Positions 35,926-47,491 of a DNA stretch of 64,000 nucleotides are shown piece by piece (within the stretch, counting starts at the first letter, position 1; every line of letters begins with the position of its first letter). Location: positions 94,681 through 158,680 of the forward strand of contig NBAZ01000031.1 of NCBI GenBank assembly GCA_002794735.1, given 5' to 3'. The DNA comes from Pyrrhoderma lamaoense. Lineage: Eukaryota > Basidiomycota > Agaricomycetes > Hymenochaetales > Hymenochaetaceae. The translations under genes were made by a program, and so were the position numbers. The notes below the pieces were generated by a model. The model worked only from the letters and a program-made list of their open reading frames with translations, was not told the DNA's origin and searched no databases.

Positions 35926-38296
35926 ATGGATAACTCTGGATTATCGGTAAACCAGGTATCCGATCAATGCTTCTTCAACCATGTTATACCACCGATTCAG
36001 CAAGTGATTGATATTGAGAGGATATGTGATAGGTTGAAGAGAAGATTCGTCTTTAAGGAGCTACGGAAAGGAAGATATGGATGGATCGACCTCAACAAGA
36101 CCAAGAAGCGGAGTAAAAATAACGCTGCAATTCTCAAGGGACCAATGACTGATGTCCTGAATGCAATGATTGATGGACCAGATGATATATCATCTGAATT
36201 ATCTTCAAGCATTCTGGAGTTGGAAACAGATGGGAATCGAATAGATTTATCCGAATATTTACAAATCGACGGCGCGTTACTCTTGTCAGATGCGACGGAG
36301 AGTAATAAATGTAGAAGGTACTGGTATGATGTCGCCATTCCTATCTCGTTCAGCAAGGAATATACGGATAGGTCTCATGATGTGAGTTATTCCTATTTTT
36401 GAAATTATTCAAGGTGATAACATCCTGAATAGGACGTGGAACAAGTCATAAACTGCATGCAACATATAATGGCATATGATCCTTGCAGGAGATTCATATA
36501 CGGATTACATATGACTGATACCACTATTCGAGTGTGCTTCCTCTCAAGAAGTTCGATACTTAGTAGTAGTCAATTTGATCTCAATAAGGTGCGTAGCTCC
36601 GCTCATCCGTATACAAATCGATACTGATCAACGCACATGAAGGACCACCAAAGCGTTGTCTTAATACTTCTCCCTTTATTATATGCTTCCAAGCTCGATC
36701 TTGGATGGGATCCGACCATCTCTGTCGATCTTGTTGAAGGCGAACGTAACTACATGATTGATATATCTGGAACTCTTGTATCAACGAATGAGTCACTCTC
36801 TCTTTCCCGTCAGCGAGCAGAGTGGGTTATTGGATCAGGAACACGTGTGTACAAGGCTCATAAAATCATCAATGGAGAGAAGGCAGGTATGGTCGTACTC
36901 AAGGATTATTGGTTATCAGATGGGCAGACTCCTGAACCTGATATCCGAGACATGATATTGAATGATATTACTGATCTTGATGATCGGAAGTATGTTGACT
37001 GTCATCTCCTTTCTTGTTTAGCATACGAACAAGTGAAGGTGGATGGTATTGTGGATCACACAGAAAGAGTGATACTTCGGGATAAATTACCTGATTACTC
37101 ACAGAAATCCAAATTTCTGACTCCTACAGAGGTTACAGATGATGATAAGAGTTCCAGGGTCAATAATGGTTCTCAAGAAAGCACAGATGATACTCTCAAT
37201 AATCCTATACTCTATGAGGATGACCAGAAAGAAAGTAATCCCCATCGGACTCACTTCCGTATCTTGTATAATGAGGTCGCCATTCCGTTTTATGAACTGA
37301 CCAACAGTAAGGATATACTGATTGTACTGATTGACGTGATTGAGAGTGAGTGCTTAATTCTTTATTGATACCAGAATACCTGAAATTGATCATAATAAAC
37401 TAGCTCTCCTACGCATCCATAAGGCAGGGTGGGTGCATCGGGATATTAGTACAGGGAATATCTATCTATATGTAGATCCTGTGACGGGTGAGAAGCGAGG
37501 GATGCTCGGGGACCTTGAATTTGCGAAGAAGGTCGGTACTGGTGCCAGATATGATGTGCGAATAGTATGCAATGTTTTCATTTCCTACTACCCAACTCCA
37601 AATTATCTGATACTATGCTTATAGGGTACACTTGATTTCATGGCCACAGAGATAGCCGCCGGAGGTTATAACTTTATTGAGAGGAAAAGGGGAGTTCGTG
37701 GACTTTCGAAGCTGCTTGCGGAAAAAAATGAGCAAGTATCTGGCAAACCACGGTTAGCTTCTGGCCCTGGGATCTGTTATAATTACATCCATGATATCGA
37801 ATCAGTTTGGTGGATCACAGTTTGGGCATTGTTTTCGTTTGAGAAAAAGGCACCGTCGGAAGATGTTAAACTTGATCAGCAATCATCTAGTACTCGTTGG
37901 AGAAATAAGGAAAGACTGTTCCCTGGAGATCTGATATATCAAGATCGCCTGAGGTTTCTTTCATTTGAAGATGATTTTCAGGCCTATGTACTGGAATGTA
38001 TTCCACAGTATTTTAACGATCTTGTGCTCGGTTTGGGAGCATCCCGTGAGGAGATTGTGAGCGCATATGAAAGAGAAGAGGTTAACAAGCCCATCGTCAT
38101 AACGTTCAAACCAAATGATGATGTTGAGGGTGTATACCTTCACACGGGGCTCCTTTCTATTCTTCGCCAGACCGAAATAAATATGGAAGACTTCGATACT
38201 GTTCTCATTCCTTCGCCTGGTAGAGCTGATGCCTCCAAGCGGGCTATCGATGTGCAAAATGAATGTTTGCCAAAGAGACAAAAGTATGTATCCTAA
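35926..38296 (+). CDS. Unit L: intact FunK1-like kinase, type Ic, 715 aa
   Basis: Exons 35926-36381, 36433-36588, 36643-37345, 37404-37564, 37625-38296; 2,148 nt, open. IGSGTRVYKA, VVLKDYW, GWVHRDISTGNIY and GDLEFAKK are intact; the residue before intron 4 is Ile (VRI) where most have Thr. Exon 5 is a third version (MATEIAAGGYNF, then HDIESVWWITVW), diverged in the linker and C-lobe from Ia and Ib. The tail has KR, ten residues, KRQK, so the bipartite NLS pattern is kept. Exons 1-2 look identical to unit K, from which the rest differs. The upstream module is partly deleted, so expression may differ from siblings. I chose the ATG at 35926 because it matches all other units, although the frame stays open further upstream. 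Confidence 0.87.
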
Positions 38297-38740
38297 TGCA
38301 GTTTACCTCTCACTATTGTCAAACCCTACCAAGTATCAAAATATACAAAACGTATTTTTCGTTTTATTTTCATTATTGCATATCATTGGTTTCTTCATGT
38401 TATGACTGGCTTATACCTGCTTATCTCCGTATAATATTGTATCAGCTCGTACTCTTATATATATTTCTACGTCTATATTTCTGCCGTATATCGAATTATA
38501 TGTGTTAATGCTTTGTGTCTAAGTAACAAGTATATTGCAAACGACTAGAATCTGAGTCAAAACTGGCCTATTTGCTTCAAGCGGCTATTATTGAGTAGCT
38601 GCTAGGCTTGATGTGTCTACGCTGAGTGCTTCTCCACAGTCTCTCTATAATTTGGTATACATATGTACTGTTTATGGAAGTATCTGCACTCTGGGCCAGC
38701 TATTACAGGTCTTCGGAGAGTCGATATGTGAGTAAGGCAG
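38297..38740. other. Spacer: 3' flank of unit L
   Basis: AT-rich Ic 3' flank, interrupted at 38741 by the retrotransposon. The flank continues at 42723. No gene seen. Confidence 0.5.
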
Positions 38741-39490
38741 TGAAAACTAAACTTTTGGTCAGATTTTGACCTTGGTGTCGTATTTAGTGGCGAGGACGTG
38801 GGGTTTAGAGTCTGCCTACACCAGACACGATGCTCAGGCTAAGATTTGGGGGCTAAAAAGCGAGATACTCGACCTCGGCCGGACGGCCGAGATCTCGGTC
38901 GGACCGTAGAAACTGATGGAGACCTCGAGGCGAGCTAAGACTTCACAGACCAGTAAACGTAGTAGAAACGTATAGAACAGAGCCCGACCGAGGCTGGATT
39001 CTGAGGTAAGAGTGTATGTATTTCAGTCCGCCCGGACGACTTGCAGTACGATCAGAGCGTTACAAGCGCGCCCGGGCAGCCTAATAAGGCAGCAGAGAAG
39101 TAGATAAAGAGTACAGGAGACTAGTAGAGAGCTACTCGGGGGGGGGGGTGTAGAAAGATAGCGACCGAGAGGAGTAGCTAGGAATTGATTGGGAATTGAT
39201 TACGGCCTCAAGTCTGGAGGCTTATATAGCAAAACGCGAGATAAAGGTTAGATAATAAGGAAAGCATGGTGTCCAGGAGGCTATATGCCACTGGACGAAG
39301 GGTTTAAGCTATCAGAAACGAGAGGGTCGTATAAACGAACCCTACCCTCGAGTAAGAGTAGAAAGTGAAGCTAAATAGTAAGAGAAATGAACGAGGCGCG
39401 CGGCCGAGTAGTAACAATGGACTTCTCGGGCGAGTTAGAAAGTGCATTATAAATGCACTACGACCAGCCAAACACTTAGCTGGTCCTACA
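38741..39490 (-). repeat. 3' LTR of the gag-only element
   Basis: Ends TG...CA when read on the element strand. The + strand begins TGAAAACTAAAC and ends CTGGTCCTACA. G-tract of 11 near 39138-39148. Confidence 0.9.
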
Positions 39491-39505
39491 TCCCCCGGGA
39501 ACTTT
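39491..39505 (-). other. Candidate polypurine tract
   Basis: On the element strand the bases just before the 3' LTR read AAAGTTCCCGGGGGA, ending in a short purine run. Weak but in the right place for plus-strand priming. Confidence 0.4.
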
Positions 39506-39781
39506 AGCACAAGTGTCCCCACTTGTCCTATAATCAGGGGGTGTCATAGGAAAGGGGGAATGTGAAGGGGATAATAAGAAGTAAGGAAATAAGACATATA
39601 GAGGGGGGGCATATGACATAGAGCATAAGAAGAGATGGGCCGAAAGAAGTCAAAAGACCTTGAAAGCGGCCAGGATAAGAGTGCATAGGTCAAGATAGAA
39701 GTAAGAACTAGTGAAATATGAAGTTAAATAGGTAAAAGGGGGTATTTTTGCGAAGGGGGAAAAGGGGGAAAGTCCAATAGG

Positions 39782-41515
39782 TCAGTCTGGGGGCCTGGTA
39801 TGACTTGGCAGCCATTGTAAAGGTCCTAATGGCGGAGTTCGGTGATTTGGAGCGCCCAGGCGGCTAGAGTAGTGAGCCAGGGGTCCAAGAAGGTTAACAG
39901 ACTGCTCAGGGGGCAGCCTGGGGTCGACCAGAGGTGTAGAGAGATGGGAAGATGAGGGGGTAGGTTTGGGAGAGGTACCAGGAGAGAGAGGCCAATTCTG
40001 CGAGATTGGCTGATCTGGGGGCCTTTGTACTTCGTCCAAGAGTAGTTCAGACTTGTCCAAGGGTGTTCCAGCTTCGACCGAGCCATCCAAGGCCTTTGAG
40101 AGAGGTGTAGAGGTGGGGGGAGGACATGATGCCATCTGATGGGCATGTGGCATGTCAAGGGTGCTTATGAGTGCCTCAGAGTCCTCTTCTAGCATCTGTT
40201 GGCTAGGGGTGCTCGTGTAGGGCTTTATGGAAGCACTGGTGCCGACTGGAAGGGCACAGAAGGTGGTTGGGGGCCTGGGTGAGCCAGGAGAGGGGTATGA
40301 GGCCTTGGAGGTGGTGAGAGACATAGGGTCTTCCTGGACGCATTTTCTGAGGGTTTTCTTGAGAGAGGAGCCGCTTGGGGCCTGAGACAAGTCAGTAGAA
40401 TGACTGTCTGCATAGTAGCAGGGGTACCAAGCCTGGCCGAAGCGATCTGAGGCAGGGGGAAGAGCTGAGGGAAGAGAGGTATGAGCTGGGGTGGCCCATG
40501 AGACTTTCTTTGAGATAGCTTCTCCAGAACTACCTGGAGGTGGCTGAGATTGCGGCAGATGGGCGAATAAGGTCTGAAAAGGAGGGGGAATAGGTTTGGG
40601 GGGTTCTAGGTGGGCTTCCTGGCGAGCTGCTCTGTTGGCAAGCAGTACTTGCAGTCTTTTCCTGGCCTGGTAGAGAGCCTCCTCTTCTACTCGCAATTCC
40701 TCGTCCAAATCTTCGTCTGAGTCGCTCAAACCACTTTCAGATGAATCTGTGGAATCAGGGGAAGCTACTGGAAAAGGTTTGGAGTCCGTCTGATGCATGG
40801 TCATCGCGCTATGAGGAGTAGAAGTGGGGGGAGTAGGCTGAGGAGAGGCATGAGGAGTAGGAGGAGAGACTGAAGGTAAAGGACGCTTCGGCCGGCTCGG
40901 ATGGCCCTGATTCTTGAGCATCTGGATAGACTGCATGTCCAAGACATAGCCTGCCGCTTTCTGGACCTCAGGCATGCCGTATGGAGCTTCTGGGTCATGA
41001 TAAGGGTCCTGGAGGTGCAGCTGGTACTCAACCTCTTTCCTAAGAGACTGGGGCAAGCCCTGCATGTAGAGCGAGCCAGTCTGCATAGGGGAGATTAGAT
41101 TCTGAGCCAGAAGAGAGGTACTTAGCTGTAGAAAGTCTCTATTGTACCCAGCAAGCTCCATGGGGGATCTGAAGTCAGAAGAAGCTGAGACCTTGAGGAG
41201 GGCTTCCAGCGCGCCAAAGGAGTGTCTGGAGCTCCTATTCAGCTCAGGGTAAAGGCCCAGGATGGCCATGCGAAGCTCCTGTGGCGTAGAAGAGGGGTCC
41301 TGCCACTGGGGGAGGCATTCCCATAGCTCCTTGACATCATAATCCACATACCTTCCAAGCAGCCTTTTGAGTTGGCTAAGGTCTTTGGGGTATGCCAAAG
41401 CTGCCAGATTGTAAACCTCATCCAAAAAGCGAAGTAGAGAGGTAGGTTTTGACCCATCAAACCTTGGAGCAGTTGGGTCAAAAGCAGAAGGGATTGAGAT
41501 GAAGAGAGAAGCCAT
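39782..41515 (-). CDS. Gag-like protein of the LTR retrotransposon, 577 aa
   Basis: Single open frame within the element. Residues about 10-210 look like a basidiomycete Ty3-type Gag capsid region: a hydrophobic LAALAYP helix, VDYDVKELWECLPQW, then ILGLYPELN, an arrangement known from fungal retrotransposon Gag proteins. Residues about 210-320 are Pro/Ser-rich, followed by an acidic and then basic, probably coiled-coil stretch (DEELRVEEEALYQARKRLQV). The rest is Pro/Thr/Ser-rich and likely disordered. No CCHC zinc knuckle and no pol domain follow. Base composition is GC-rich, unlike the AT-rich kinase genes. It would assemble virus-like particles in the cytoplasm; this is inferred from the family. 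It could be a Gag that has diverged to serve only this element. Confidence 0.75.
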   Translation of the reverse strand: MASLFISIPSAFDPTAPRFDGSKPTSLLRFLDEVYNLAALAYPKDLSQLKRLLGRYVDYDVKELWECLPQWQDPSSTPQELRMAILGLYPELNRSSRHSFGALEALLKVSASSDFRSPMELAGYNRDFLQLSTSLLAQNLISPMQTGSLYMQGLPQSLRKEVEYQLHLQDPYHDPEAPYGMPEVQKAAGYVLDMQSIQMLKNQGHPSRPKRPLPSVSPPTPHASPQPTPPTSTPHSAMTMHQTDSKPFPVASPDSTDSSESGLSDSDEDLDEELRVEEEALYQARKRLQVLLANRAARQEAHLEPPKPIPPPFQTLFAHLPQSQPPPGSSGEAISKKVSWATPAHTSLPSALPPASDRFGQAWYPCYYADSHSTDLSQAPSGSSLKKTLRKCVQEDPMSLTTSKASYPSPGSPRPPTTFCALPVGTSASIKPYTSTPSQQMLEEDSEALISTLDMPHAHQMASCPPPTSTPLSKALDGSVEAGTPLDKSELLLDEVQRPPDQPISQNWPLSPGTSPKPTPSSSHLSTPLVDPRLPPEQSVNLLGPLAHYSSRLGAPNHRTPPLGPLQWLPSHTRPPD

Positions 41516-41954
41516 TGTAGGTGGGCCGAGGGTCTAAGACGAGCAGGAGGCGTCAGAAGGTGTTGTAGAAGGTATAGGAGGGGCCAGAGGCGAAAGAACT
41601 CTTGTAGAAAGATTCTGGAGGGAGTAGGGGCTGCCTGGAGGCTTACCACCCAAGTTCTGAGGCAAGAGGACATCCTGCAGTGCCCAGAAGGCTTTAGGAG
41701 GTGCCAGTAACCTTCAGGAGGTGACCAGAAGGTCCTGGCCGATGTACTGAAGAGATCTGAGGAGTTCTGAGGTGGTGGTTGATTGTTTGGGGGTCTAGTG
41801 GGGTCTGTTGCTTGCCTGGCTTCGGCCCAAGGCTTATCCTAGCCTTAGGTGCTTCGGATCTCGGCCCAGGGGCAGTAGAGGCAGCCCTGAGTGACCCTGA
41901 AAGCCTTGGAGCAGGTAACTTAGCCTAAAAACGCGTGTTGAGACAGAAAGAACC

Positions 41955-41972
41955 CCCTCGCGGTGGGCTCCA
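41955..41972 (-). other. Candidate primer binding site
   Basis: On the element strand, two bases after the 5' LTR, the sequence reads TGGAGCCCACCGCGAGGG. It begins with TGG, complementary to a tRNA 3' CCA. The tRNA could not be identified by eye. Confidence 0.5.
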
Positions 41973-41974
41973 GA

Positions 41975-42722
41975 TGAAAACTAAACTTTTGGTCAGATTT
42001 TGACCTTGGTGTCGTATTTAGTGGCGAGGACGTGGGGTTTAGAGTCTGCCTACACCAGACACGATGCTCAGGCTAAGATTTGGGGGCTAAAAAGCAAGAT
42101 ACTCGACCTCGGCCGGACGGCCGAGATCTCGGTCGGACCGTAGAAACTGATGGAGACCTCGAGGCGAGCTAAGACTTCACAGACCAGTAAACGTAGTAGA
42201 AACGTATAGAACAGAGCCCGACCGAGGCTGGATTCTGAGGTAAGAGTGTATGTATTTCAGTCCGCCCGGACGACTTGCAGTACGATCAGAGCGTTACAAG
42301 CGCGCCCGGGCAGCCTAATAAGGCAGCAGAGAAGTAGATAAAGAGTACAGGAGACTAGTAGAGAGCTACTCGGGGGGGGGTGTAGAAAGATAGCGACCGA
42401 GAGGAGTAGCTAGGAATTGATTGGGAATTGATTACGGCCTCAAGTCTGGAGGCTTATATAGCAAAACGCGAGATAAAGGTTAGATAATAAGGAAAGCATG
42501 GTGTCCAGGAGGCTATATGCCACTGGACGAAGGGTTTAAGCTATCAGAAACGAGAGGGTCGTATAAACGAACCCTACCCTCGAGTAAGAGTAGAAAGTGA
42601 AGCTAAATAGTAAGAGAAATGAACGAGGCGCGCGGCCGAGTAGTAACAATGGACTTCTCGGGCGAGTTAGAAAGTGCATTATAAATGCACTACGACCAGC
42701 CAAACACTTAGCTGGTCCTACA
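41975..42722 (-). repeat. 5' LTR of the gag-only element
   Basis: 748 bp, near-identical to the other LTR; G-tract of 9 instead of 11, and AAGCAAGATAC where the other has AAGCGAGATAC. Confidence 0.9.
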
Positions 42723-42726
42723 GCAG

Positions 42727-43710
42727 CTCCTTTTCTGTTTTCGTTTACAATGAGGAGTCATCCATGTCCCTCATATCCAAAAACTTGTGAGAACAAAATA
42801 GATACTTGTAAATTTACAGTTGGATTATTCGTCAATGAATATTAGCGTGTTTTAAAATAAGTAATAGATAATATCATATCGAACTGGCCACTTATGACTG
42901 GATAGAAGAATCTTACATCCAGTCTATATCAACTCTATCACTGATTGTGACATGTATCATTGTATGCCTCGAGATATACTCAAAGACACCTTGATCAACA
43001 CTCATACAAATAGGGCTGGAGATTTATTAATCAGCAGTCTTTGTAATCATTAATCTTCGATAAAAGTGTGTGTCCGAGGGATTTACTTGCTTCAAGAGAA
43101 AAAAATTACCAAGTATGTACTTACTAAGAATGGATCCTGTCGTCCTTCAGTATACCAGCAGTTTTACCAACCTTTGATTATCTCTTAATTATTTTATCAT
43201 CCAAAACCTCCTTCGTAGTACTACTATTACGTGCCAGCTCAAGTTAGTTGTTACGTACTTATTACACTCACTTCCAAATGTGACTGGTCGCATCTCGCGC
43301 AAAACCACTTTTAAGTCTTAGAACTGCCTCCTTTATACGATTTGTATCATTGAATCCTAGTTCCTATTCTCTAATCTATCCATTTCATCCTTCTGACGTC
43401 CAAAGAAAGTGCTCGAACTCGTCTCTGAAGTTGTTACTCTAACCCGCACTAACACGAAATTATTTCTGGCCCAACTAGAGTAGGTACGGTCCCAGCTATC
43501 TGTCTGATATAAGCTTGTCTGAGTTATTCTATATTGGATTTACTTCGATCCTGGACCCACGCTTCTGGCGTACTCGTTAAGACACTCTGCCATTGTCAGT
43601 TACTACGGCCTACTGTACCTACAGAGACATTATATATATATATATATATATAAAGCAACGGCAAATAAGGAGAAGATACTATTTAAATCTCTCGTAGCAA
43701 CGAGTCGATA
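42727..43710. other. Spacer upstream of unit M
   Basis: The first 100 bases continue the flank broken by the retrotransposon. The rest is mostly not shared with other units. The conserved upstream module at 43287-43314 (GTCGCATCTCGCGCAAAACC...) ends 396 nt before the ATG, much further than the usual 232. An AT dinucleotide run lies between. Confidence 0.55.
43629..43653. repeat. AT dinucleotide microsatellite
   Basis: Run of about twelve TA/AT units, 58 bases before the ATG of unit M. Not seen upstream of other units. Confidence 0.85.
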
Positions 43711-46029
43711 ATGGACCTCATTGAGTCACCGGTAATCCAGGTATCCGAACAATATTTCTTCGACCATGTTTTACCACCACTCCACCAAAAAATTGTTATC
43801 GAGAGGATATGTGATAGGTTGAAGAAAAGATTTGTGTTTAAGGAGCTACGGAAAGGAAGATATGGATGGATCGATCTCAACATGACTAAGAAGCGGAATA
43901 ATAATAACGCTGCAATTCTCAAGGGACCACTGACTGATGTCCTGAATGTAATGACTAATGGAACAGATGGTATATCATCTGAATTATCTCCAAGCATTCT
44001 GGAGTTGGAAACAGACGGGAATCGAATAGATTTATCCGAGTATTCTCATATCGACGGCGCACTGCTCTTATCAAATGCGACAGAAAAGGATAAAAGTAGA
44101 AGGAGCTGGTATGATGTTGCCATTCCTATCTCGTTCAGCAAGGATAATACGGATAGCACTCATGATGTGAGTCATTCTAATTTTTGAGATACTTCAAGGT
44201 GATAACATCCTGAATAGGACATCGAACAAGTCATAAACTGCATGCAACATATAATGGCAAATGATCCTTGCAGGAGATTCATATACGGAATACATATGAC
44301 TGATACCACTATTCAAGTGTGCTTCCTCTCAAGAAGTTCGATACTTAGTAGTAGTCAATTTGATCTCAATAAGGTGCGTAGCTCCGCTCATCTGGATACA
44401 AATCGATACTGATGAACGCATATGAAGGACCACCAAAGTGTTGTCAAAATACTTCTCCCTTTATTATATGTTTCCAAGCTCGATCTTGGATGGGATCCGA
44501 CCATCTCTGTCGATCTTGTTGAAGGCGAACGTAACTACATGATTGATATATCTGGAACTCTTGTATCAACAAATGAGTCACTCTCTCTTTCTTGTCAGCG
44601 AGCAGAGTGGGTTATTGGATCGGGAACACGTGTGTACAAAGCTCATAAGATCATCAATGGGAAGAAGGCAGGTATGGTCGTGCTCAAGGATTATTGGTTA
44701 TCAGATGGGCGGATGCCTGAACCTGATATTCGAGACATGATATTGAATGATATTACTGATCTTGATGATCGGAAGTATGTTGACTGTCATCTCCTTTCTT
44801 GTTTAGCATGCGAACAAGTGAAGGTGGATGGTATTGTGGATCACACAGAAAGAGTGATACTTCGGGATAAATTACCTGATTACTCACAGAAATCCAAGTT
44901 TCTGACTCCTACAGAGGTTACAGATGATGGTAAGATTGTCAGAGTCAATAACGGTGCTCAAGAAGGCGTAGATGATACTCTCAAACATCCTATACTCTAT
45001 GAGGATGACCAGAAAGAAAGTAATCCCCATCGGACTCACTACCGTATCTTGTATAATGAGGTCGCCATTCCGTTTTATGAACTGACCAACAGTAAGGATA
45101 TACTGCTTGTACTGATCGACGTGATTGAGAGTGAGTGTTTGAATCTTTATTGATACCAGAATACCTGAAATTGATAATAATAAACTAGCTCTCCTACGCA
45201 TCCACAAGGCAGGGTGGGTGCATCGAGATATTAGTATAGGGAATATCTATCTATATGTAGATCCTGTGACAGTTGAGAAGAGAGGAATGCTCGGGGACCT
45301 TGACTTTGCGAAGAAGGTCGGTACTGGTGCTAGATATGATGTGCGAACGGTACGCAAAAATTCCATCACATACTCCCTCAACTAGCTTTTCTGATGTCAT
45401 TATTTCAGGGTACTCTTGATTTTATGGCTACGGAGATAGCTGCCGGGCATTACTTGCATAGGAGCGATGATATTGGTGAAGGTGGTGCACTTGAATATAT
45501 GCGGGAATATATGAAAAAAAAGTTGCGGAATGCCTCGCAAAGGGATATGCGCCCCGGTATCTGCTATAATTATATCCATGATATTGAGTCAGCTTGGTGG
45601 ATTGCAGTCTGGGCGTTGTTTTCATTTGAGAAAAAGACACCGTCAGAGGATGACAAACTTGATCAGATGTCATCCAGTATCCGTAAGATGAATAAGCGTG
45701 CACTTTTTCCTGGAAACCTGCTATACCAAGATCGCTTTCAGTTTCTTTCAACTACAAGTGAATTTCAAAGCTCTGTCGAGGGATTCATTCCCAATTACTT
45801 CTCTTTTCTCATAGGGGCCTTGAATGCATCACGTAGAGCAATCGCGAAGACATATAGAGCGAAGGAAAGCGACGAGCCTGCTATCATCGAGCTCGAACCT
45901 TCCCAAGATAGTAAGATTAAGTATCTTCACGCGGAACTCCTTGCGACTTTTCGTGAGGCCGAGAAACATATGAAGGATTTCGACATTGTTCTCGCTCCTT
46001 CGTCTAGTTCTGGGGACCACCATCTCTAA
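43711..46029 (+). CDS. Unit M: FunK1-like kinase, diverged Ic type, 698 aa
   Basis: Exons 43711-44166, 44218-44373, 44428-45130, 45189-45349, 45409-46029; 2,097 nt, open. The first 35 residues differ from other units (MDLIESPVIQVSEQYF, then KIVIERIC). IGSGTRVYKA, VVLKDYW and GWVHRDIS are kept; the catalytic loop reads HRDISIGNIY and the DFG position reads GDLDFAKK, closer to the FunK1 norm. The donor of intron 4 is GTACGC. Exon 5 (MATEIAAGHYLH, HDIESAWW) is the most diverged type I version. It ends at GDHHL, stop: one extra G in a G4 run shifts the frame, and the basic tail (SKRATE-like) is still readable in the next frame. So the NLS-like tail is lost by a single indel. Confidence 0.83.
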
Positions 46030-46754
46030 GCGAGCTACCGAGGGAAAGATTAACGTTTACCAAAGAGACGAGGGTATGTAATTCAACGAAATTCAACTCT
46101 CCACAGTGTCTTAATCTAGATATTTAGGTTTGATCATAGATATCAAGTGTACTAGACAGATTTATTATGATACTACTACATATAATACTAAGAATCTAAT
46201 TTTTTGTTTACTCTCTTTTTTCGTATCCTCGTAACTCCCATGCCACCATATGCATTGCTTTTCAACTTGGAAACGTCTTTTATACTTCTGTAACTGTTTC
46301 ATATCTTCTACTCATTTGTGTTTTTTTCGTATATCATAATATATTGTAGATTGTGTAGATAATAGTTGCAGTGATAAACTAGGTCCAAATCACAAGTGTA
46401 TTGGCAAAAGACAGTGATCCGAGCCAACGCCAACCTATTCGCTTCGAGTGTCTATTAGGCAGTTTCGTGTACTGGCATATAGTCCCTCATATGATCGGCT
46501 GCATATAAATGCTAATAATGACAATATATGCACTCCGAACCAGTTTCTAATAAAACCTGGGTTGAAGGTTTCCAGAGAGATTATGAACAAAGCAGTCTCC
46601 ACTTTGTTTGCAATGAGGACATTTGTGTCCTTCGTACATAAATGCTTATGAAATATATTTTGTGGATTTATAGAAAGATAATCTGATGGAGAATCTTGGT
46701 GAGAGGAGTAACGGCAATAAATGAAGTCGCATCAATAATGTTTAGTGAGGTCGA
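46030..46754. other. Spacer: 3' flank of unit M
   Basis: Diverged copy of the type Ib/Ic 3' flank, ending at GTGAGGTCGA where the decayed LTR begins. No gene seen. Confidence 0.5.
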
Positions 46755-47491
46755 TGTAGGACCAGATAAGTAGATAGCCAGCCGTAGTGCATTTATAATG
46801 CGCTCTGTAACTCGCCCGGAGAGTCCATTATTACTATATTTCCTTACTCTTGGTTGCGTTTCCGGCCCATTTCTCTTATTATTTAGTTTCAACTCTTATT
46901 CTTACTTGAGGATAGGGTTTGCTTATATGGCCCCCTCGATCCTGATAGCTAAATTTTTTTGTACGTGGCATATAGCCACTTGGAAACCATGCTTTCCTTT
47001 TTATCTACCCTTTACCTCGTGTTTTGCTAGATAAGCCTCTAGTTTTGAGTCTGTAGCTAAGGAAGGAGCCCCCAATCAGTTCATTGACATTCTATCCATC
47101 CCCTCTCCCCACGGGGTAGCTCTCTAATAGTCTCATGAACTCTTTATCTACTATACTGCTGCTTATTAGGCTGCCCGACCGAGCTTGTGACACTCTGACC
47201 GTACTGCAAGTCGTCCGGCCGGACTGAAATACATGCGCTTTTTTCTCAAGCTACAGCTTCGGTCGGGGGTCTATTCTATATGTTTCTACTCCTTCTACTG
47301 GTATCTGAATTCTCTTCTCGCCCCAAATTTTCTACTCTCCTCTACGCTCTGGCCGAGTTTTTAGTATTCCAGCCGAAGTCGAGTTCCTTTTTAGCCCTCA
47401 AAACTGAGCCAGAGCATTGTGTCCTGTGTAGGAGGTCCTTGCCACTATTTAATACTAAAAGGTCCAGCCCTGACCTAAAATTAAGTTTTCA
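46755..47491 (+). mobile_element. Decayed solo LTR at the array inversion junction
   Basis: 737-bp relative of the solo LTRs (TGTAGGACCAGAT...TTAAGTTTTCA) with many substitutions and small gaps, and C-tract reduced. The 4-bp flanks (TCGA left, GTGT right) do not match, so either the target duplication has decayed or the two sides were brought together by recombination. It is clearly older than the other LTRs. Confidence 0.8.

Larger units (their letters stand above)
38741..42722 (-). mobile_element. Full-length gag-only LTR retrotransposon
   Basis: 3,982-bp element in reverse orientation with LTRs at 38741-39490 (750 bp) and 41975-42722 (748 bp), flanked by the 4-bp target duplication GCAG (38737-38740 and 42723-42726). 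By eye the two LTRs differ by one substitution and a two-base change in a G-tract, so the insertion is very young. The internal part (39491-41974) encodes one gag-like protein; no protease, reverse transcriptase, RNase H or integrase motif is visible. It must depend on proteins from another element, comparable to plant TR-GAG elements. It supplies the LTR family for all solo LTRs in the window. Confidence 0.9.

Noticed and set aside
39826..41673. Other frames in the retrotransposon as parts of pol (39826-40158, 40801-41031, 41239-41673, - strand)
   Set aside because: No protease, reverse transcriptase, RNase H or integrase motif is seen; they overlap the long gag-like frame and are shadows of GC-rich sequence.
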